A DNA stretch of 64,000 nt from Streptoverticillium olivoreticuli subsp. olivoreticuli (GTDB lineage Bacteria; Actinomycetota; Actinomycetes; Streptomycetales; Streptomycetaceae): the NCBI RefSeq assembly GCF_003391135.1, contig NZ_CP031455.1:1922001-1986000 (forward strand), read 5' to 3'. How positions within the stretch are numbered: position 1 is the stretch's first letter; every line of letters starts with the position of its first letter. The notes beneath the pieces are model-generated. The model had not been told where the DNA came from, did no database searches, and worked only from the letters and a program-made list of their open reading frames with translations. The position numbers and the translations under genes were made by a program. Below are positions 18,120-26,330 of this stretch, one piece after another.

Positions 18120-18768
18120 ATCCCCGCTTGCCGACGGCCTCGCCCGCCTTGTCCCAGTTCTGGTGCAGGCGGTCCAGATAGGACTGTGCCATCGAGCCGG
18201 GCTTGGCGCCCCGCGCGAACGCCAGCATGTTCCCGGCACCGGCGTTGTAGCCCAGGGCCAGCAGTTCGTTCCTGGTGTAGGTGCCGGACGGCGAGGACGG
18301 CAGCTGGGCGGCCAGGTCGTGGAGGTACCACGCGGCGGCCTCGACGGCGAGCTTCGGGTCGTCGGGGAGCTCCTGCCAGTCCCGGTCGGCGAAGCGGCCG
18401 GGCTTGGTGTCGTCGAACGCCGCCTTGTGCATGTTCGCTATGCCGAAGGCGGAGTCCGGCTTGAGCCGCTGCCAGGCACGCTCCAGTTCGGGGTCGTGCG
18501 GCTTGTAGGACTCGTTGTACAGGATCGCCATCAACAGCCTGGGGTCGACGGCCGCCTTCTTCGCGTATGCGGTGACCTGCGGGGCCCACTGCGCGACGTC
18601 CTGCTTGCCGGTGGCCTTCGACGCGCTCGGGCCGGGGGTTCCGGCGGCCGCGGACGGGGCGCGCGTGGGGTCCGCGGCCGGTCCGTGCCCGCCGCACGCC
18701 ACCGCCGCGGCGATCGTCACGGTGGTCACGGCGACGAGTCCTGCCCGTCGCTTCCAGGGGTGCCGCAC
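18118..18768 (-). CDS. lytic-transglycosylase-like lipoprotein
   Basis: 216 residues. An N-terminal hydrophobic segment ends in a probable lipobox (IAAAVAC), so it is likely a lipoprotein. The rest is an SLT/lysozyme-like fold: VDPRLLMAILYNESYKPHD with the catalytic Glu, SAFGIANMHKAAFDD, and ALGYNAGAGNMLAFARG, which matches the transglycosylase YNAG motif. It would cleave peptidoglycan glycan strands. GTG at 18768 is preceded by GAAGGAG. The longer reading frame upstream has no signal-peptide logic. Confidence 0.85.
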   Translation of the reverse strand: MRHPWKRRAGLVAVTTVTIAAAVACGGHGPAADPTRAPSAAAGTPGPSASKATGKQDVAQWAPQVTAYAKKAAVDPRLLMAILYNESYKPHDPELERAWQRLKPDSAFGIANMHKAAFDDTKPGRFADRDWQELPDDPKLAVEAAAWYLHDLAAQLPSSPSGTYTRNELLALGYNAGAGNMLAFARGAKPGSMAQSYLDRLHQNWDKAGEAVGKRG

Positions 18769-18854
18769 GCTCGCTCCTTCCGCCGCGCCACCGCTCCGGG
18801 GTGGCCGTCCCCGTCGATTGTCCCCCGGACCCCCGCCCGCGCCGGGGCGCACCC

Positions 18855-20420
18855 TCAGTCGACGCAGGGCACGCCGCCCATCTTGACGGCATCGCCCTGG
18901 AAGGCGTCCGACGGCACGGGCGAGGGCGCGGCCGGCTTCGCGTCGCCGCCGGAGGGGTGGGGCGACGGGGACGGCGGGGCCGACGTCGTGAAGCCGACGC
19001 CGAGGGTCACGACGACGTGTCCGGCCGGAACGGCCGCGCCCGGGACCGCGCTCACCCCGTGCGAGGCGGCGATCCGCTGGGCGGCGGCCTCGGCCCCCTT
19101 GCCGTACACGACGGTCGTCGTGCGGGAGACCGGCGCGTTGGCGACCTGGCCCGTGCGGTAGCCCAGGGCGCTCAGGGATTTGGATTCGGTCGCGGCCGCG
19201 CCCACGACGCCGGAGGCGTTGTGCACGTCCACGGTGGTCGAGGCCGCGTCCGCGGGGGCGGCGCTCCGGGCGGGCGCGGACGGCTCGTCCGGCGTGGGCG
19301 CCTGGCGGCCGATCATCGCCTGAACGAGGGATCTCACCTTCACCGGATCCACCAGGTTGACGTCCTCCCCCTTACGGGTGGCGAATCCGGCGATCGGGAG
19401 GGTGTGGAACTCGGCGTTGCCACCGGTGAGGTTGGGGGCCTGCCGGGCGAAGTCCAGGATGTTCCAGCGGTCGTCGATGACGACGTCCTTCTTGACGACG
19501 TCGAACAGCCCCTGGAGCTTGCCGAGGTCGCTCCACACGCCCTGGGACTTGAGTTTGTGCGTGACGGACGAGATGAAGGCCTGCTGGCGGTGGGTGCGGT
19601 CGAGGTCGCCGCCGGTCAGGCCGTGCCGCTGCCGCACGAAGGCCAGGGCCTGCCGGGCGTCGAGGTCCTGCAGGCCGGCGGGGAAGTCCGCGCCGGAGTA
19701 CCGGTCGCGCACGGGCTTCTTCAGGCACACCTGGACCGGCTGCACCACCTTGGCGATGTCGTAGAAGCCGAGCAGGTTGACCTCGGCGAAGTGGTCGATC
19801 GGCACGCCGAGGAACTGCTGGACGGTGGCCAGGGTGGCTTCCCGCCCGGCTTCCCGCCCGCGGTGTTCGAGCTCGGCGCCCTTGATTCCCTGGGCGGTGA
19901 GCTTGTCCTCGGCCTCCGCCTTGGCGATGCCGTACGCCTCCTTGATCTTGTGCTCCCCGCGGCCGCCCGCGATCTCGACGTAGTCGTCGCGCGGGATGGA
20001 GAAGGCGGTGACCTTGCCGCCGTCCGCCGGGATGTGCATCAGGATCAGCGTGTTGGTGTTGTAGCCGCCGATGCCGCTGGAGCCGGCGTGCAGTTCCTGC
20101 TGGACGAACTCCTTGGGGAGGTCGTTGCCGTCCATGTCCTTGCGGCTGTCGAGGCCGATCAGCAGGAGGTTCACCGAGTCGTCCAGCCTCGGCGGCGCGC
20201 CCTTGCGCAGGGCGTCCAGCGCGCTGGAGGTGATGAGGCCGTTGTTCACCCAGTGGTAGGCGAACCAGCCGACGCCGCTGGTGAGCATGACGGCCGCCGA
20301 GGTGACGCAGACCGCGATCCGGGCGGCGGCCGCGGCTCGTACGGGGCGGCCGGCGCGGCTCCGGCCGCGGGGGTCGCGGCGGGCCTGTGCCCGGTCGGCG
20401 GAACGGTGTCGGTCACGCAT
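18855..20420 (-). CDS. LytR-CpsA-Psr (LCP) family protein
   Basis: 521 residues, a single-pass membrane enzyme attaching wall glycopolymers to peptidoglycan. One N-terminal membrane helix (IAVCVTSAAVMLTSGVGWFA) is followed by the LCP domain: NLLLIGLDSRKD, NTNTLILMHIPADGGKVTAF and SIPRDDYVEI are the conserved polyprenyl-phosphate-binding motifs, with ALAFVRQRHGL later. The C-terminal LytR_C domain (TTVDVHNASGVVGAAATES) is also present. It overlaps the upstream DUF6542-like gene by 8 bp and is therefore coupled to it. Confidence 0.93.
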   Translation of the reverse strand: MRDRHRSADRAQARRDPRGRSRAGRPVRAAAAARIAVCVTSAAVMLTSGVGWFAYHWVNNGLITSSALDALRKGAPPRLDDSVNLLLIGLDSRKDMDGNDLPKEFVQQELHAGSSGIGGYNTNTLILMHIPADGGKVTAFSIPRDDYVEIAGGRGEHKIKEAYGIAKAEAEDKLTAQGIKGAELEHRGREAGREATLATVQQFLGVPIDHFAEVNLLGFYDIAKVVQPVQVCLKKPVRDRYSGADFPAGLQDLDARQALAFVRQRHGLTGGDLDRTHRQQAFISSVTHKLKSQGVWSDLGKLQGLFDVVKKDVVIDDRWNILDFARQAPNLTGGNAEFHTLPIAGFATRKGEDVNLVDPVKVRSLVQAMIGRQAPTPDEPSAPARSAAPADAASTTVDVHNASGVVGAAATESKSLSALGYRTGQVANAPVSRTTTVVYGKGAEAAAQRIAASHGVSAVPGAAVPAGHVVVTLGVGFTTSAPPSPSPHPSGGDAKPAAPSPVPSDAFQGDAVKMGGVPCVD

Positions 20421-20940
20421 GGACGGCCCTCCTGTATCGCCTGGACCGTACGGTACGGAAGATGCCCACCGCGAGCACCGAGGTCTCGGCGGCCGCCATG
20501 GCGGGGAAGGTGTCGATGGCCCAGTGCAGTGCCGTGGTCATGGTGGTCGCCGTGTTGCCGCCCTTGGCGGACGAGTCCGCGAGGAGCTGGGCGGTCAGCC
20601 CCACCACGGCGATGGCCCACGGGGGCAGGGCGAAGGCCCACCAGGTCAGTTCACGGGAGCAGGCGAGGGCGGCGAGGACGGCGGAAGCGGCGGCGGCGAG
20701 GACGAAGAGCCAGCCCAGCCCGGTGCCGCGGGCCTCGTCGACGACGGCGCCCACCACCAGCAGGGCTCCCGCGCCGAGCAGCAGGGGACGGCCGTCGCGG
20801 GTGCGGGCGCGGGTGTTGCGCGCCGTGGTGCGCGCGGATCTGGGGTCCGGCACCCGGGCCGACGCATGGGGCGCGGTGCGGGACCGCGCGCCGCGGCGTC
20901 CCGCCTCCTCCCCCAGGGTCTCGGTTCGCCTGCCGGCCAT
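20413..20940 (-). CDS. DUF6542-like membrane protein
   Basis: 175 residues with a basic, disordered N-terminus and four membrane helices (PLLLGAGALLVVGAVVDEA, LGWLFVLAAAASAVLAALA, WWAFALPPWAIAVVGLTAQL, AAETSVLAVGIFRT). This matches the actinobacterial DUF6542 family in length and topology. ATG at 20940 (MAGRRTETL) is preferred over an upstream start that adds only non-helical sequence. It is the first gene of an operon with the LCP protein, suggesting a role in envelope polymer assembly. Confidence 0.7.
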   Translation of the reverse strand: MAGRRTETLGEEAGRRGARSRTAPHASARVPDPRSARTTARNTRARTRDGRPLLLGAGALLVVGAVVDEARGTGLGWLFVLAAAASAVLAALACSRELTWWAFALPPWAIAVVGLTAQLLADSSAKGGNTATTMTTALHWAIDTFPAMAAAETSVLAVGIFRTVRSRRYRRAVHA

Positions 20941-20989
20941 GCGCGCTCCCCATCCGTTCAGGCAGCCGCCGCGGGCGACAGCCACTTTA

Positions 20990-21015
20990 CTTGCTCAATT
21001 GCGCAATATAGCAAG
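20990..21015. promoter_or_regulatory. 26-bp dyad operator upstream of the LCP operon
   Basis: Two nested dyads share one centre: CTTGCT (20990-20995) pairs with AGCAAG (21010-21015), and the inner palindrome ATTGCGCAAT spans 20998-21007. It sits about 50 bases upstream of the DUF6542-like gene in an AT-rich patch. The TTGCGCAATA core recurs upstream of terD. The regulator is unknown. Confidence 0.6.
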
Positions 21016-21145
21016 TGTTGGTCATAGGTCACCCGAGCGTGGTCGGGGACCCCGACAACAGGATGGGTGTACCGGAAATGCCCCGTCGGCGCGAGGCCGT
21101 ACGGGCACACGTCCGCCCGTACGGCCGCCCGGCCGGTGCCGCGCG

Positions 21146-21727
21146 TCAGCCGACGTTGACGCCGAAGTCCGTCGCGATGCCGCGCAGGCCGGAGGCGTAA
21201 CCCTGGCCCACGGCCCGGAACTTCCACTCGGAAGCATGGCGGTAGAGCTCGCCGAAAATCATCGCGGTCTCGGTCGAGGCGTCCTCGGTCAGGTCGTAGC
21301 GGGCCAGTTCGCGGTCGTCCGCGCGGTTGACCACCCGGATATAGGCGCCCCGCACCTGGCCGAAGGCCTGGCCCCGGATGTCGGCCTCGTAGATGGAGAC
21401 CGGGAAGACGATTTTGGTGATCTCGGCGGGGACGCGCGCCAGATCCACGTGAATGGTCTCGTCGTCGCTGCTGCCCGTGCCGCCGGTCAATTCGTCACCG
21501 GTGTGCTGGACGGAACCGTCGGGGCTGGCGAGATTGTTGAAGAAAACGAAATGCCGGTCGGAAATGACCTTGCCCGACTCACCGCACAGCAGCGCGCTCG
21601 CGTCGAGGTCGTAATCGGCGCCGGTGGTGGTGCGCGCCTGCCAGCCCAGGCCGACCGCGACGGCCGTCAGCCCCGGAGCCTCCTTGCTCAAGGAGACGTT
21701 GCCGCCCTTGGCCAAGGTCACACCCAT
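21146..21727 (-). CDS. terD: TerD family protein
   Basis: 193 residues of the TerD/CABP family: [20 protein letters not shown] at the start, YDLDASALL (calcium-binding DxDAS), [20 protein letters not shown], and [16 protein letters not shown]. Streptomyces carry many TerD paralogues linked to calcium signalling, stress and differentiation; tellurite resistance should not be assumed for a single copy. It is monocistronic. The ATG at 21727 is preceded by GGAGGTAATTC. The promoter region holds a TTGCGCAA dyad similar to that of the neighbouring operon. Confidence 0.93.
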   Translation of the reverse strand: MGVTLAKGGNVSLSKEAPGLTAVAVGLGWQARTTTGADYDLDASALLCGESGKVISDRHFVFFNNLASPDGSVQHTGDELTGGTGSSDDETIHVDLARVPAEITKIVFPVSIYEADIRGQAFGQVRGAYIRVVNRADDRELARYDLTEDASTETAMIFGELYRHASEWKFRAVGQGYASGLRGIATDFGVNVG

Positions 21728-22024
21728 GAATTACCTCCACACACTCGGTCGTTCCACCTGCGGCACGGCACGAGCGGCCGCGCGGCCCGGTCATTTCAGT
21801 TATTGCGCAACTGCGAAACTGTAGTCTGCCACACGCCACCGCGCCGGGCGGCGGGTCCCGCCGACCCGTAGCGTCTCCATGACACCCCGCCCACGACCGT
21901 TACCCGACAGTGACGGAAAAGGGCACAACGCCCTCCCGCAACGAGCCGTCTTCCCTGCCGAGTTCACGGCGGCACACCCGGAAAGGGCCCGGCGTGGAAG
22001 AGCGAATTACTGGAGAGGTGGGCC
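21728..22024. promoter_or_regulatory. intergenic region with TTGCGCAA dyad
   Basis: About 300 bases between the divergent terD and a secreted-protein gene. The palindrome TTGCGCAA at 21803-21810 lies in an AT-rich patch and, read on the reverse strand, continues as TTGCGCAATAAC, sharing TTGCGCAATA with the operator at 20990-21015. No gene was found. Confidence 0.5.
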
Positions 22025-22444
22025 ATGACACTCGATATGAAACGCCGAATTCCGTATGTCGCCGCGGCCGGATTCCTCGGAGCCGCCGTGCTCGCGCTCA
22101 CCGCGGCCCCGGCCTTCGCCAAGGGCGCGATGGACATCACCGTACCCACGCATCCCGTACGCACCGGCCGACTCGTGCACATCAGCGGGAAGGGTGACGA
22201 CGACGCGGCCCGCTTCCTGCGCGCGTGCGTCCAGGAGCGCGGCGGCGACCACGGCGCGTGGCACACCGCGGGGTGCGGCGCGGTGATGACCTCGGGCGCA
22301 GGGGCCAGGGTGGAGGCGGACGTCCGGCCGAGGCACGGCGGCATCCTCCAGCTGCGCGGCGTGCTCTACGGCTTGAGCGAGCGGGACGATCCCCACCCGG
22401 AGGAGCTGCGGAGCTCACCCGTCACGACCGTTCCCGTGCGCTGA
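22025..22444 (+). CDS. small secreted protein
   Basis: 139 residues with a signal peptide (RRIPYVAAAGFLGAAVLALT, cleavage near AFAKG). The mature protein begins MDITVPTHPVRTGRLVHISG, typical of an Ig-like beta-sandwich, with two cysteines (LRACVQE, TAGCGAV) likely to be disulfide-bonded. Family not recognised. ATG at 22025 follows GGAGAGG. Confidence 0.75.
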   Translation: MTLDMKRRIPYVAAAGFLGAAVLALTAAPAFAKGAMDITVPTHPVRTGRLVHISGKGDDDAARFLRACVQERGGDHGAWHTAGCGAVMTSGAGARVEADVRPRHGGILQLRGVLYGLSERDDPHPEELRSSPVTTVPVR

Positions 22445-22500
22445 CCGCCCGCGCCCGGCAGGCGTCGCCCCTACGAGCGACGGAGGTCCCGTCCGAACCC

Positions 22501-22529
22501 TTGACGCAACTCTGGTCCAGTCCAACGAT
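22501..22529 (+). promoter_or_regulatory. chitinase promoter with DasR-type (dre) operator
   Basis: TTGACG (22501-22506) and AACGAT (22524-22529) with a 17-base spacer form a plausible promoter. The element TCTGGTCCAGTCCAAC (22511-22526) fills the spacer and overlaps the -10; it closely matches the dre consensus ACTGGTCTAGACCACT bound by DasR, the GlcNAc-responsive GntR regulator. Position over the promoter fits repression relieved by amino-sugar phosphates. Confidence 0.7.
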
Positions 22530-22588
22530 GTTCACCGCGCAACCGGTCCCCCACCTGTCACGCACGACCGGCCCACCGGGAGCATCAG

Positions 22589-24337
22589 TTGAGACGACTC
22601 CGCCCTCTTCGGACCCTTCTGACCGCCTTCGCCACCGTGACCGCCGCCGCCGGGCTCGCCCTGGGCGCCGGCGGCACGGCGCACGCCGCGTCAACACCCC
22701 TGCCCGCCCACGTCTTCGCGCCCTACTTCGAGACCTACGGCTCGGAGAGCCCCGCCGCGCTGTCCGCACAGTCAGGCGCGAAATTCCTGACCATGGCCTT
22801 CCTCCAGACCGAGGCGAAGGGCTCCTGCACGCCCTATTGGAACGGCGACACGGGCAAGCCCGTCTCGCAGTCCGTCTTCGGCTCCGACATCACCACCATC
22901 CGGAACAACGGCGGCGATGTCATCCCGTCCTTCGGCGGCTACGCCGCCGACAACACGGGCACCGAACTCGCCGACAGCTGCGCGGATGCCGCGAAGATCG
23001 CCGCCGCGTACGAGAACGTCATCACCACCTACGGGGTGTCCCGCCTCGACCTCGACATCGAGGACAACTCCTTGACGAACAGCGCGGGCATCGACCGCCG
23101 CAACCAGGCGATCAAGCTGGTGCAGGACTGGGCGGCGAGCACCGGCCGCACGGTGCAGTTCTCGTACACGCTGCCGACGACCACCCACGGCCTGGCCGAC
23201 AGCGGGCTCGCCGTCCTGCGCAGCGCCGTGGCCAACGGCGCCCGCGTCGACGTCGTCAACATCATGACGTTCGACTACTACGACGGCGCGACCCATGACA
23301 TGGCCGCCGACACCAGGACCGCCGCCGAGGGGCTGCACGGACAGCTGGGCGGGCTGTACCCCGCGAAGTCCTCCGCCGAACTCTGGGCCATGACCGGCAT
23401 CACCGAGATGCCGGGCATCGACGACTACGGCCCCGCCGAGACCTTCGGCACCCAGGACGCCGTCAAGGTCTACGACTGGGCGGTCGCCCAGGGCGTCAAC
23501 ACCCTTTCCTTCTGGGCGCTCCAGCGCGACAACGGCGGCTGCCCTGGCACCAAGGGCTCCGACTCCTGCTCGGGGATAGCGCAGGACACGTGGTACTTCA
23601 GCCACACCTTCGCGCCCTTCACCGGTGGCGGCTCCCCCACCTCGCCCGACTTCTCGCTGTCCGTCTCCCCCGCCTCCGCGTCCGTGCCTCCGGGCGGCTC
23701 GGCGAGCGCGACGGTGAACACCGCGGTGGTCGCCGGGTCCGCGCAGACCGTGAACCTGTCGGCCGACGGCGCGCCCTCGGGGGTGAGCCTGTCGCTCAGC
23801 CCCTCCTCGGTGACGGCGGGCGGCTCCGCGCGGCTGACGGTGGCCGCCACCGCGTCGGCCGCGCCCGGCACCTACCCGATCACGGTCCGGGGCTCCGCGC
23901 CGTCGGGCGGGCACACCGCCACGTACACGCTGACCGTCACGGGCTCCGGCAGCACGGGCCCGCTCGTCAACGGTGACTTCGAGACGGGCGCCGCGAGCCC
24001 GTGGTCGTGCCAGCCGGGCAGCGCGGTGGTCGGCTCGCCGGTCCACGGGGGCGGGCACGCCCTGAAGGTGGCACCGGCCGCGGACCGGACGGGGCAGTGC
24101 GAGCAGACGGTGACGCTCGCCCCCAACACGGCGCACACGCTGACCGGTTGGGTGCAGGGCGGTTACGCATTCATCGGGGTCGGCGGCGGGGCCACGGCGA
24201 GCCAGTGGGTGTCGGCGGGGACCTGGACGCGGCTGTCGGTGCCGTTCACGACCGACGCGTCGGGGAAGGTGACGGTGTACGTCCACGGCTGGTACGGCCA
24301 GGGCGACGTCTACGCCGACGACTTCACGCTCACCTGA
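22589..24337 (+). CDS. secreted GH18 chitinase
   Basis: 582 residues. Signal peptide (LLTAFATVTAAAGLALGAGG, cleavage near AHAAS), then a GH18 barrel with VIPSFGGYA and the catalytic SRLDLDIED (DxxDxE form), VVNIMTFDYYDG and LSFWALQRDN. An Ig-like/fibronectin-type linker (about residues 350-450) leads to a C-terminal carbohydrate-binding-like beta-sandwich (NGDFETGAASPW...YADDFTLT). It hydrolyses chitin outside the cell. TTG at 22589 follows GGGAG and starts the signal peptide. Expression is likely under DasR control. Confidence 0.93.
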   Translation: MRRLRPLRTLLTAFATVTAAAGLALGAGGTAHAASTPLPAHVFAPYFETYGSESPAALSAQSGAKFLTMAFLQTEAKGSCTPYWNGDTGKPVSQSVFGSDITTIRNNGGDVIPSFGGYAADNTGTELADSCADAAKIAAAYENVITTYGVSRLDLDIEDNSLTNSAGIDRRNQAIKLVQDWAASTGRTVQFSYTLPTTTHGLADSGLAVLRSAVANGARVDVVNIMTFDYYDGATHDMAADTRTAAEGLHGQLGGLYPAKSSAELWAMTGITEMPGIDDYGPAETFGTQDAVKVYDWAVAQGVNTLSFWALQRDNGGCPGTKGSDSCSGIAQDTWYFSHTFAPFTGGGSPTSPDFSLSVSPASASVPPGGSASATVNTAVVAGSAQTVNLSADGAPSGVSLSLSPSSVTAGGSARLTVAATASAAPGTYPITVRGSAPSGGHTATYTLTVTGSGSTGPLVNGDFETGAASPWSCQPGSAVVGSPVHGGGHALKVAPAADRTGQCEQTVTLAPNTAHTLTGWVQGGYAFIGVGGGATASQWVSAGTWTRLSVPFTTDASGKVTVYVHGWYGQGDVYADDFTLT

Positions 24338-24372
24338 CGTCCGGCCGTCCCCAGGCTTGCGGACGCCGGGCC

Positions 24373-24840
24373 TCAGCTCTCTCCCGCCGGGCCGCGCAGC
24401 GACCCGTGCCTGCCCTCCCTGACCTGCTCGCCGAGGCGGCGGAGCATCTCCAGGGGGCAGGCGTGCCGCAGCATGGGGAAGACGTCGCGCTCCTCGTGCC
24501 GGACGTGCTGGCCGACCTCGCGTTCCAGCGCGCGGACCCGCGCGTCGAAGCCCGGCTCGTACACCGTGCTGGACTCCAGCCCCCGGAGCATGGCGGTCAG
24601 GCGCTCCTGGCCGCCGTGCTCCTTCTCAACGAAGGTGTCGCCCTCGGCGAGCTGTTCGCGTACCGCCGGGTAGAGGTACTCCTCCTCGGCCGCCGAGTGC
24701 CGTGCGAGCGCGGTGGCCACCTCCTCCAGGAGGTCCTCACGGCGCACATCCTCGAGGCGGGTCCGGTGGATCGAGTTGAACAGCGCCTCGATCACCCGGT
24801 GGTCGGTCTCGAGCTCGGTGAGGATGTCGGTGCGTGCCAT
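24373..24840 (-). CDS. hemerythrin domain protein
   Basis: 155 residues, a four-helix HHE hemerythrin-like di-iron protein. Ligand candidates are in ETDHRVIEALF, LARHSAAEEEYLYP, FVEKEHGGQERLT and GQHVRHEERDVFP. Such proteins sense or bind oxygen or nitric oxide. ATG at 24840 (MARTDILTELETDH) follows AAGGGAC; the frame continues upstream without a start of better quality. Confidence 0.9.
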   Translation of the reverse strand: MARTDILTELETDHRVIEALFNSIHRTRLEDVRREDLLEEVATALARHSAAEEEYLYPAVREQLAEGDTFVEKEHGGQERLTAMLRGLESSTVYEPGFDARVRALEREVGQHVRHEERDVFPMLRHACPLEMLRRLGEQVREGRHGSLRGPAGES

Positions 24841-24967
24841 CGGGCCGTCCCTTCGGGTCACACGTGCCGCATATCGCACTTTTCGACATATTCTCACGCC
24901 CGCGCGCTTCCCGAAATCGCTCCGGGTGAGGGCCCGCCTCCGACGGGCGGGGATCGGAAGCCCTGGT

Positions 24968-25477
24968 TCAGGACCGGCCGCCGCTCCACGCCCCCGTGAC
25001 GGCCGCCACCACGACCGAGCCGATCACGATCAGACGGTGCGTCACCGCGTCGAGCTGCTGCCGCTCCGCGGCCGGCACATGCCACTGCTCCCACCAGGTG
25101 ACCTGTTCCTGGGAGAGGGAGTCGGGCCGCTCCGCGTCCCAGGATGCCCGCAGCCGGTCCGCGAGCGGCACCGCGACGGCGGCCTGGTCGGCGTAGGCGG
25201 AGATCAGCGCGGTCATATGGCTCGTGGGCAGGTGGGCGTACCACTGGTCGCGCACGGAGGCGGCGAGGGCGGCGACGTCCTCCAGCCACAGCACGTGCTG
25301 GGACACCCAGCCCTGCGGGTCACGGCTCGCGGGCATGTCCGGGAGCCGGCGCGGCTCCAGGGCGTCACGGTGGGAGAGGAACATGCCTCCCATGGCCTGT
25401 TCCTCGCCTCGGGGGGTCCAGGCGCCCTGGCCCAGGGCGATCGCGGCGGCCTCGACGGCGTCAACGGCTTGGGTCAT
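24968..25477 (-). CDS. hypothetical protein
   Basis: 169 residues, mostly helical and not matched to a known family. Notable is a helix pair with aromatic residues (GWVSQHVLWLEDVAALAASV, QVTWWEQWHVPAAERQQLDA) and a hydrophobic C-terminal segment (LIVIGSVVVAAVTGAW) that could be a membrane anchor. Likely a tail-anchored protein of the actinomycete-specific kind. Monocistronic. Confidence 0.6.
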   Translation of the reverse strand: MTQAVDAVEAAAIALGQGAWTPRGEEQAMGGMFLSHRDALEPRRLPDMPASRDPQGWVSQHVLWLEDVAALAASVRDQWYAHLPTSHMTALISAYADQAAVAVPLADRLRASWDAERPDSLSQEQVTWWEQWHVPAAERQQLDAVTHRLIVIGSVVVAAVTGAWSGGRS

Positions 25478-25586
25478 TTGATCACTTTACGGTGCGGACC
25501 CGTGCGCTCCGCACGGCCCTGCACGGTCGTGCAGCAGACGGTCCCCAAGCCCTGCGGTCCCGCCGGGGACAAGGCATCATGGCCGG

Positions 25587-26330
25587 GTGACGAGCCTCGG
25601 ACTTCCCTCCGGCATCCGCGCCTGTCTGTTCGACCTCGACGGCGTGCTCACGCGCACGGCGACGGTGCACGCCGCCGCGTGGAAAGAGACGTTCGACGCG
25701 TTCCTGCTGGCCCGCGACGGGGCGGGGTTCCGGCCGTTCGACGCGGTCAAGGACTACGACGAGTACGTGGACGGGATGCCGAGGGCCGACGGCGTGCGGT
25801 CCTTCCTCGCCTCGCGGGGCATCGAGCTGCCCGAGGGCACCGCGGACGACCCACCGGAACGGGACACCGTGCGGGGGCTCGGGAACCGCAAGAACGCGCT
25901 CGTCCTCCAGAAGATCAAGGAGCTGGGCGTCGAGGCGTACGAGGGCTCCGTGCGCTATGTGCACGCCGTGCGCGCCGCCGGACTGCGCCGTGCGGTGGTC
26001 TCCTCCAGCGCCAACTGCCACGACGTGCTGGTCGCGGCCGGCATCGACGACCTCTTCGAGGTCCGCGTCGACGGCCTGGTGGCCGCGGAACGGGGCCTGC
26101 CCGGCAAGCCGCACCCGGACACCTTCCTCGCCGCGGCCCACGACCTGGGCGTGGAGCCGGGGCGGTCGGCGGTCTTCGAGGACGCCCTGGCGGGCATGGA
26201 CGCGGGACGGGCGGGCAGGTTCGGATTCGTCGTCGGCGTGGACCGGGTCGGCCAGGCCGACGCGCTGCGCAGCCACGGCGCGGACGTGGTCGTGCAGGAT
26301 CTGGACCAGCTGCTGGGAGGCGCCCCGTGA
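25587..26330 (+). CDS. beta-phosphoglucomutase (HAD superfamily)
   Basis: 247 residues. HAD motif I FDLDGVLTRT with both aspartates, motif II VVSSSANC, Lys in GLPGKPHPDTF and motif IV VFEDALAGMDAG. The cap includes ELGVEAYEGSVRYV. It converts beta-glucose-1-phosphate to glucose-6-phosphate. Its stop overlaps the start of the GH65 phosphorylase gene (GTGA), so the two act as one pathway: phosphorolysis of a disaccharide followed by isomerisation. GTG at 25587 is used. Confidence 0.9.
   Translation: MTSLGLPSGIRACLFDLDGVLTRTATVHAAAWKETFDAFLLARDGAGFRPFDAVKDYDEYVDGMPRADGVRSFLASRGIELPEGTADDPPERDTVRGLGNRKNALVLQKIKELGVEAYEGSVRYVHAVRAAGLRRAVVSSSANCHDVLVAAGIDDLFEVRVDGLVAAERGLPGKPHPDTFLAAAHDLGVEPGRSAVFEDALAGMDAGRAGRFGFVVGVDRVGQADALRSHGADVVVQDLDQLLGGAP

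Noticed and set aside
21146..21727. Tellurite-resistance locus
   Set aside because: A lone terD without terB, terC or terE; such paralogues are common in Streptomyces.
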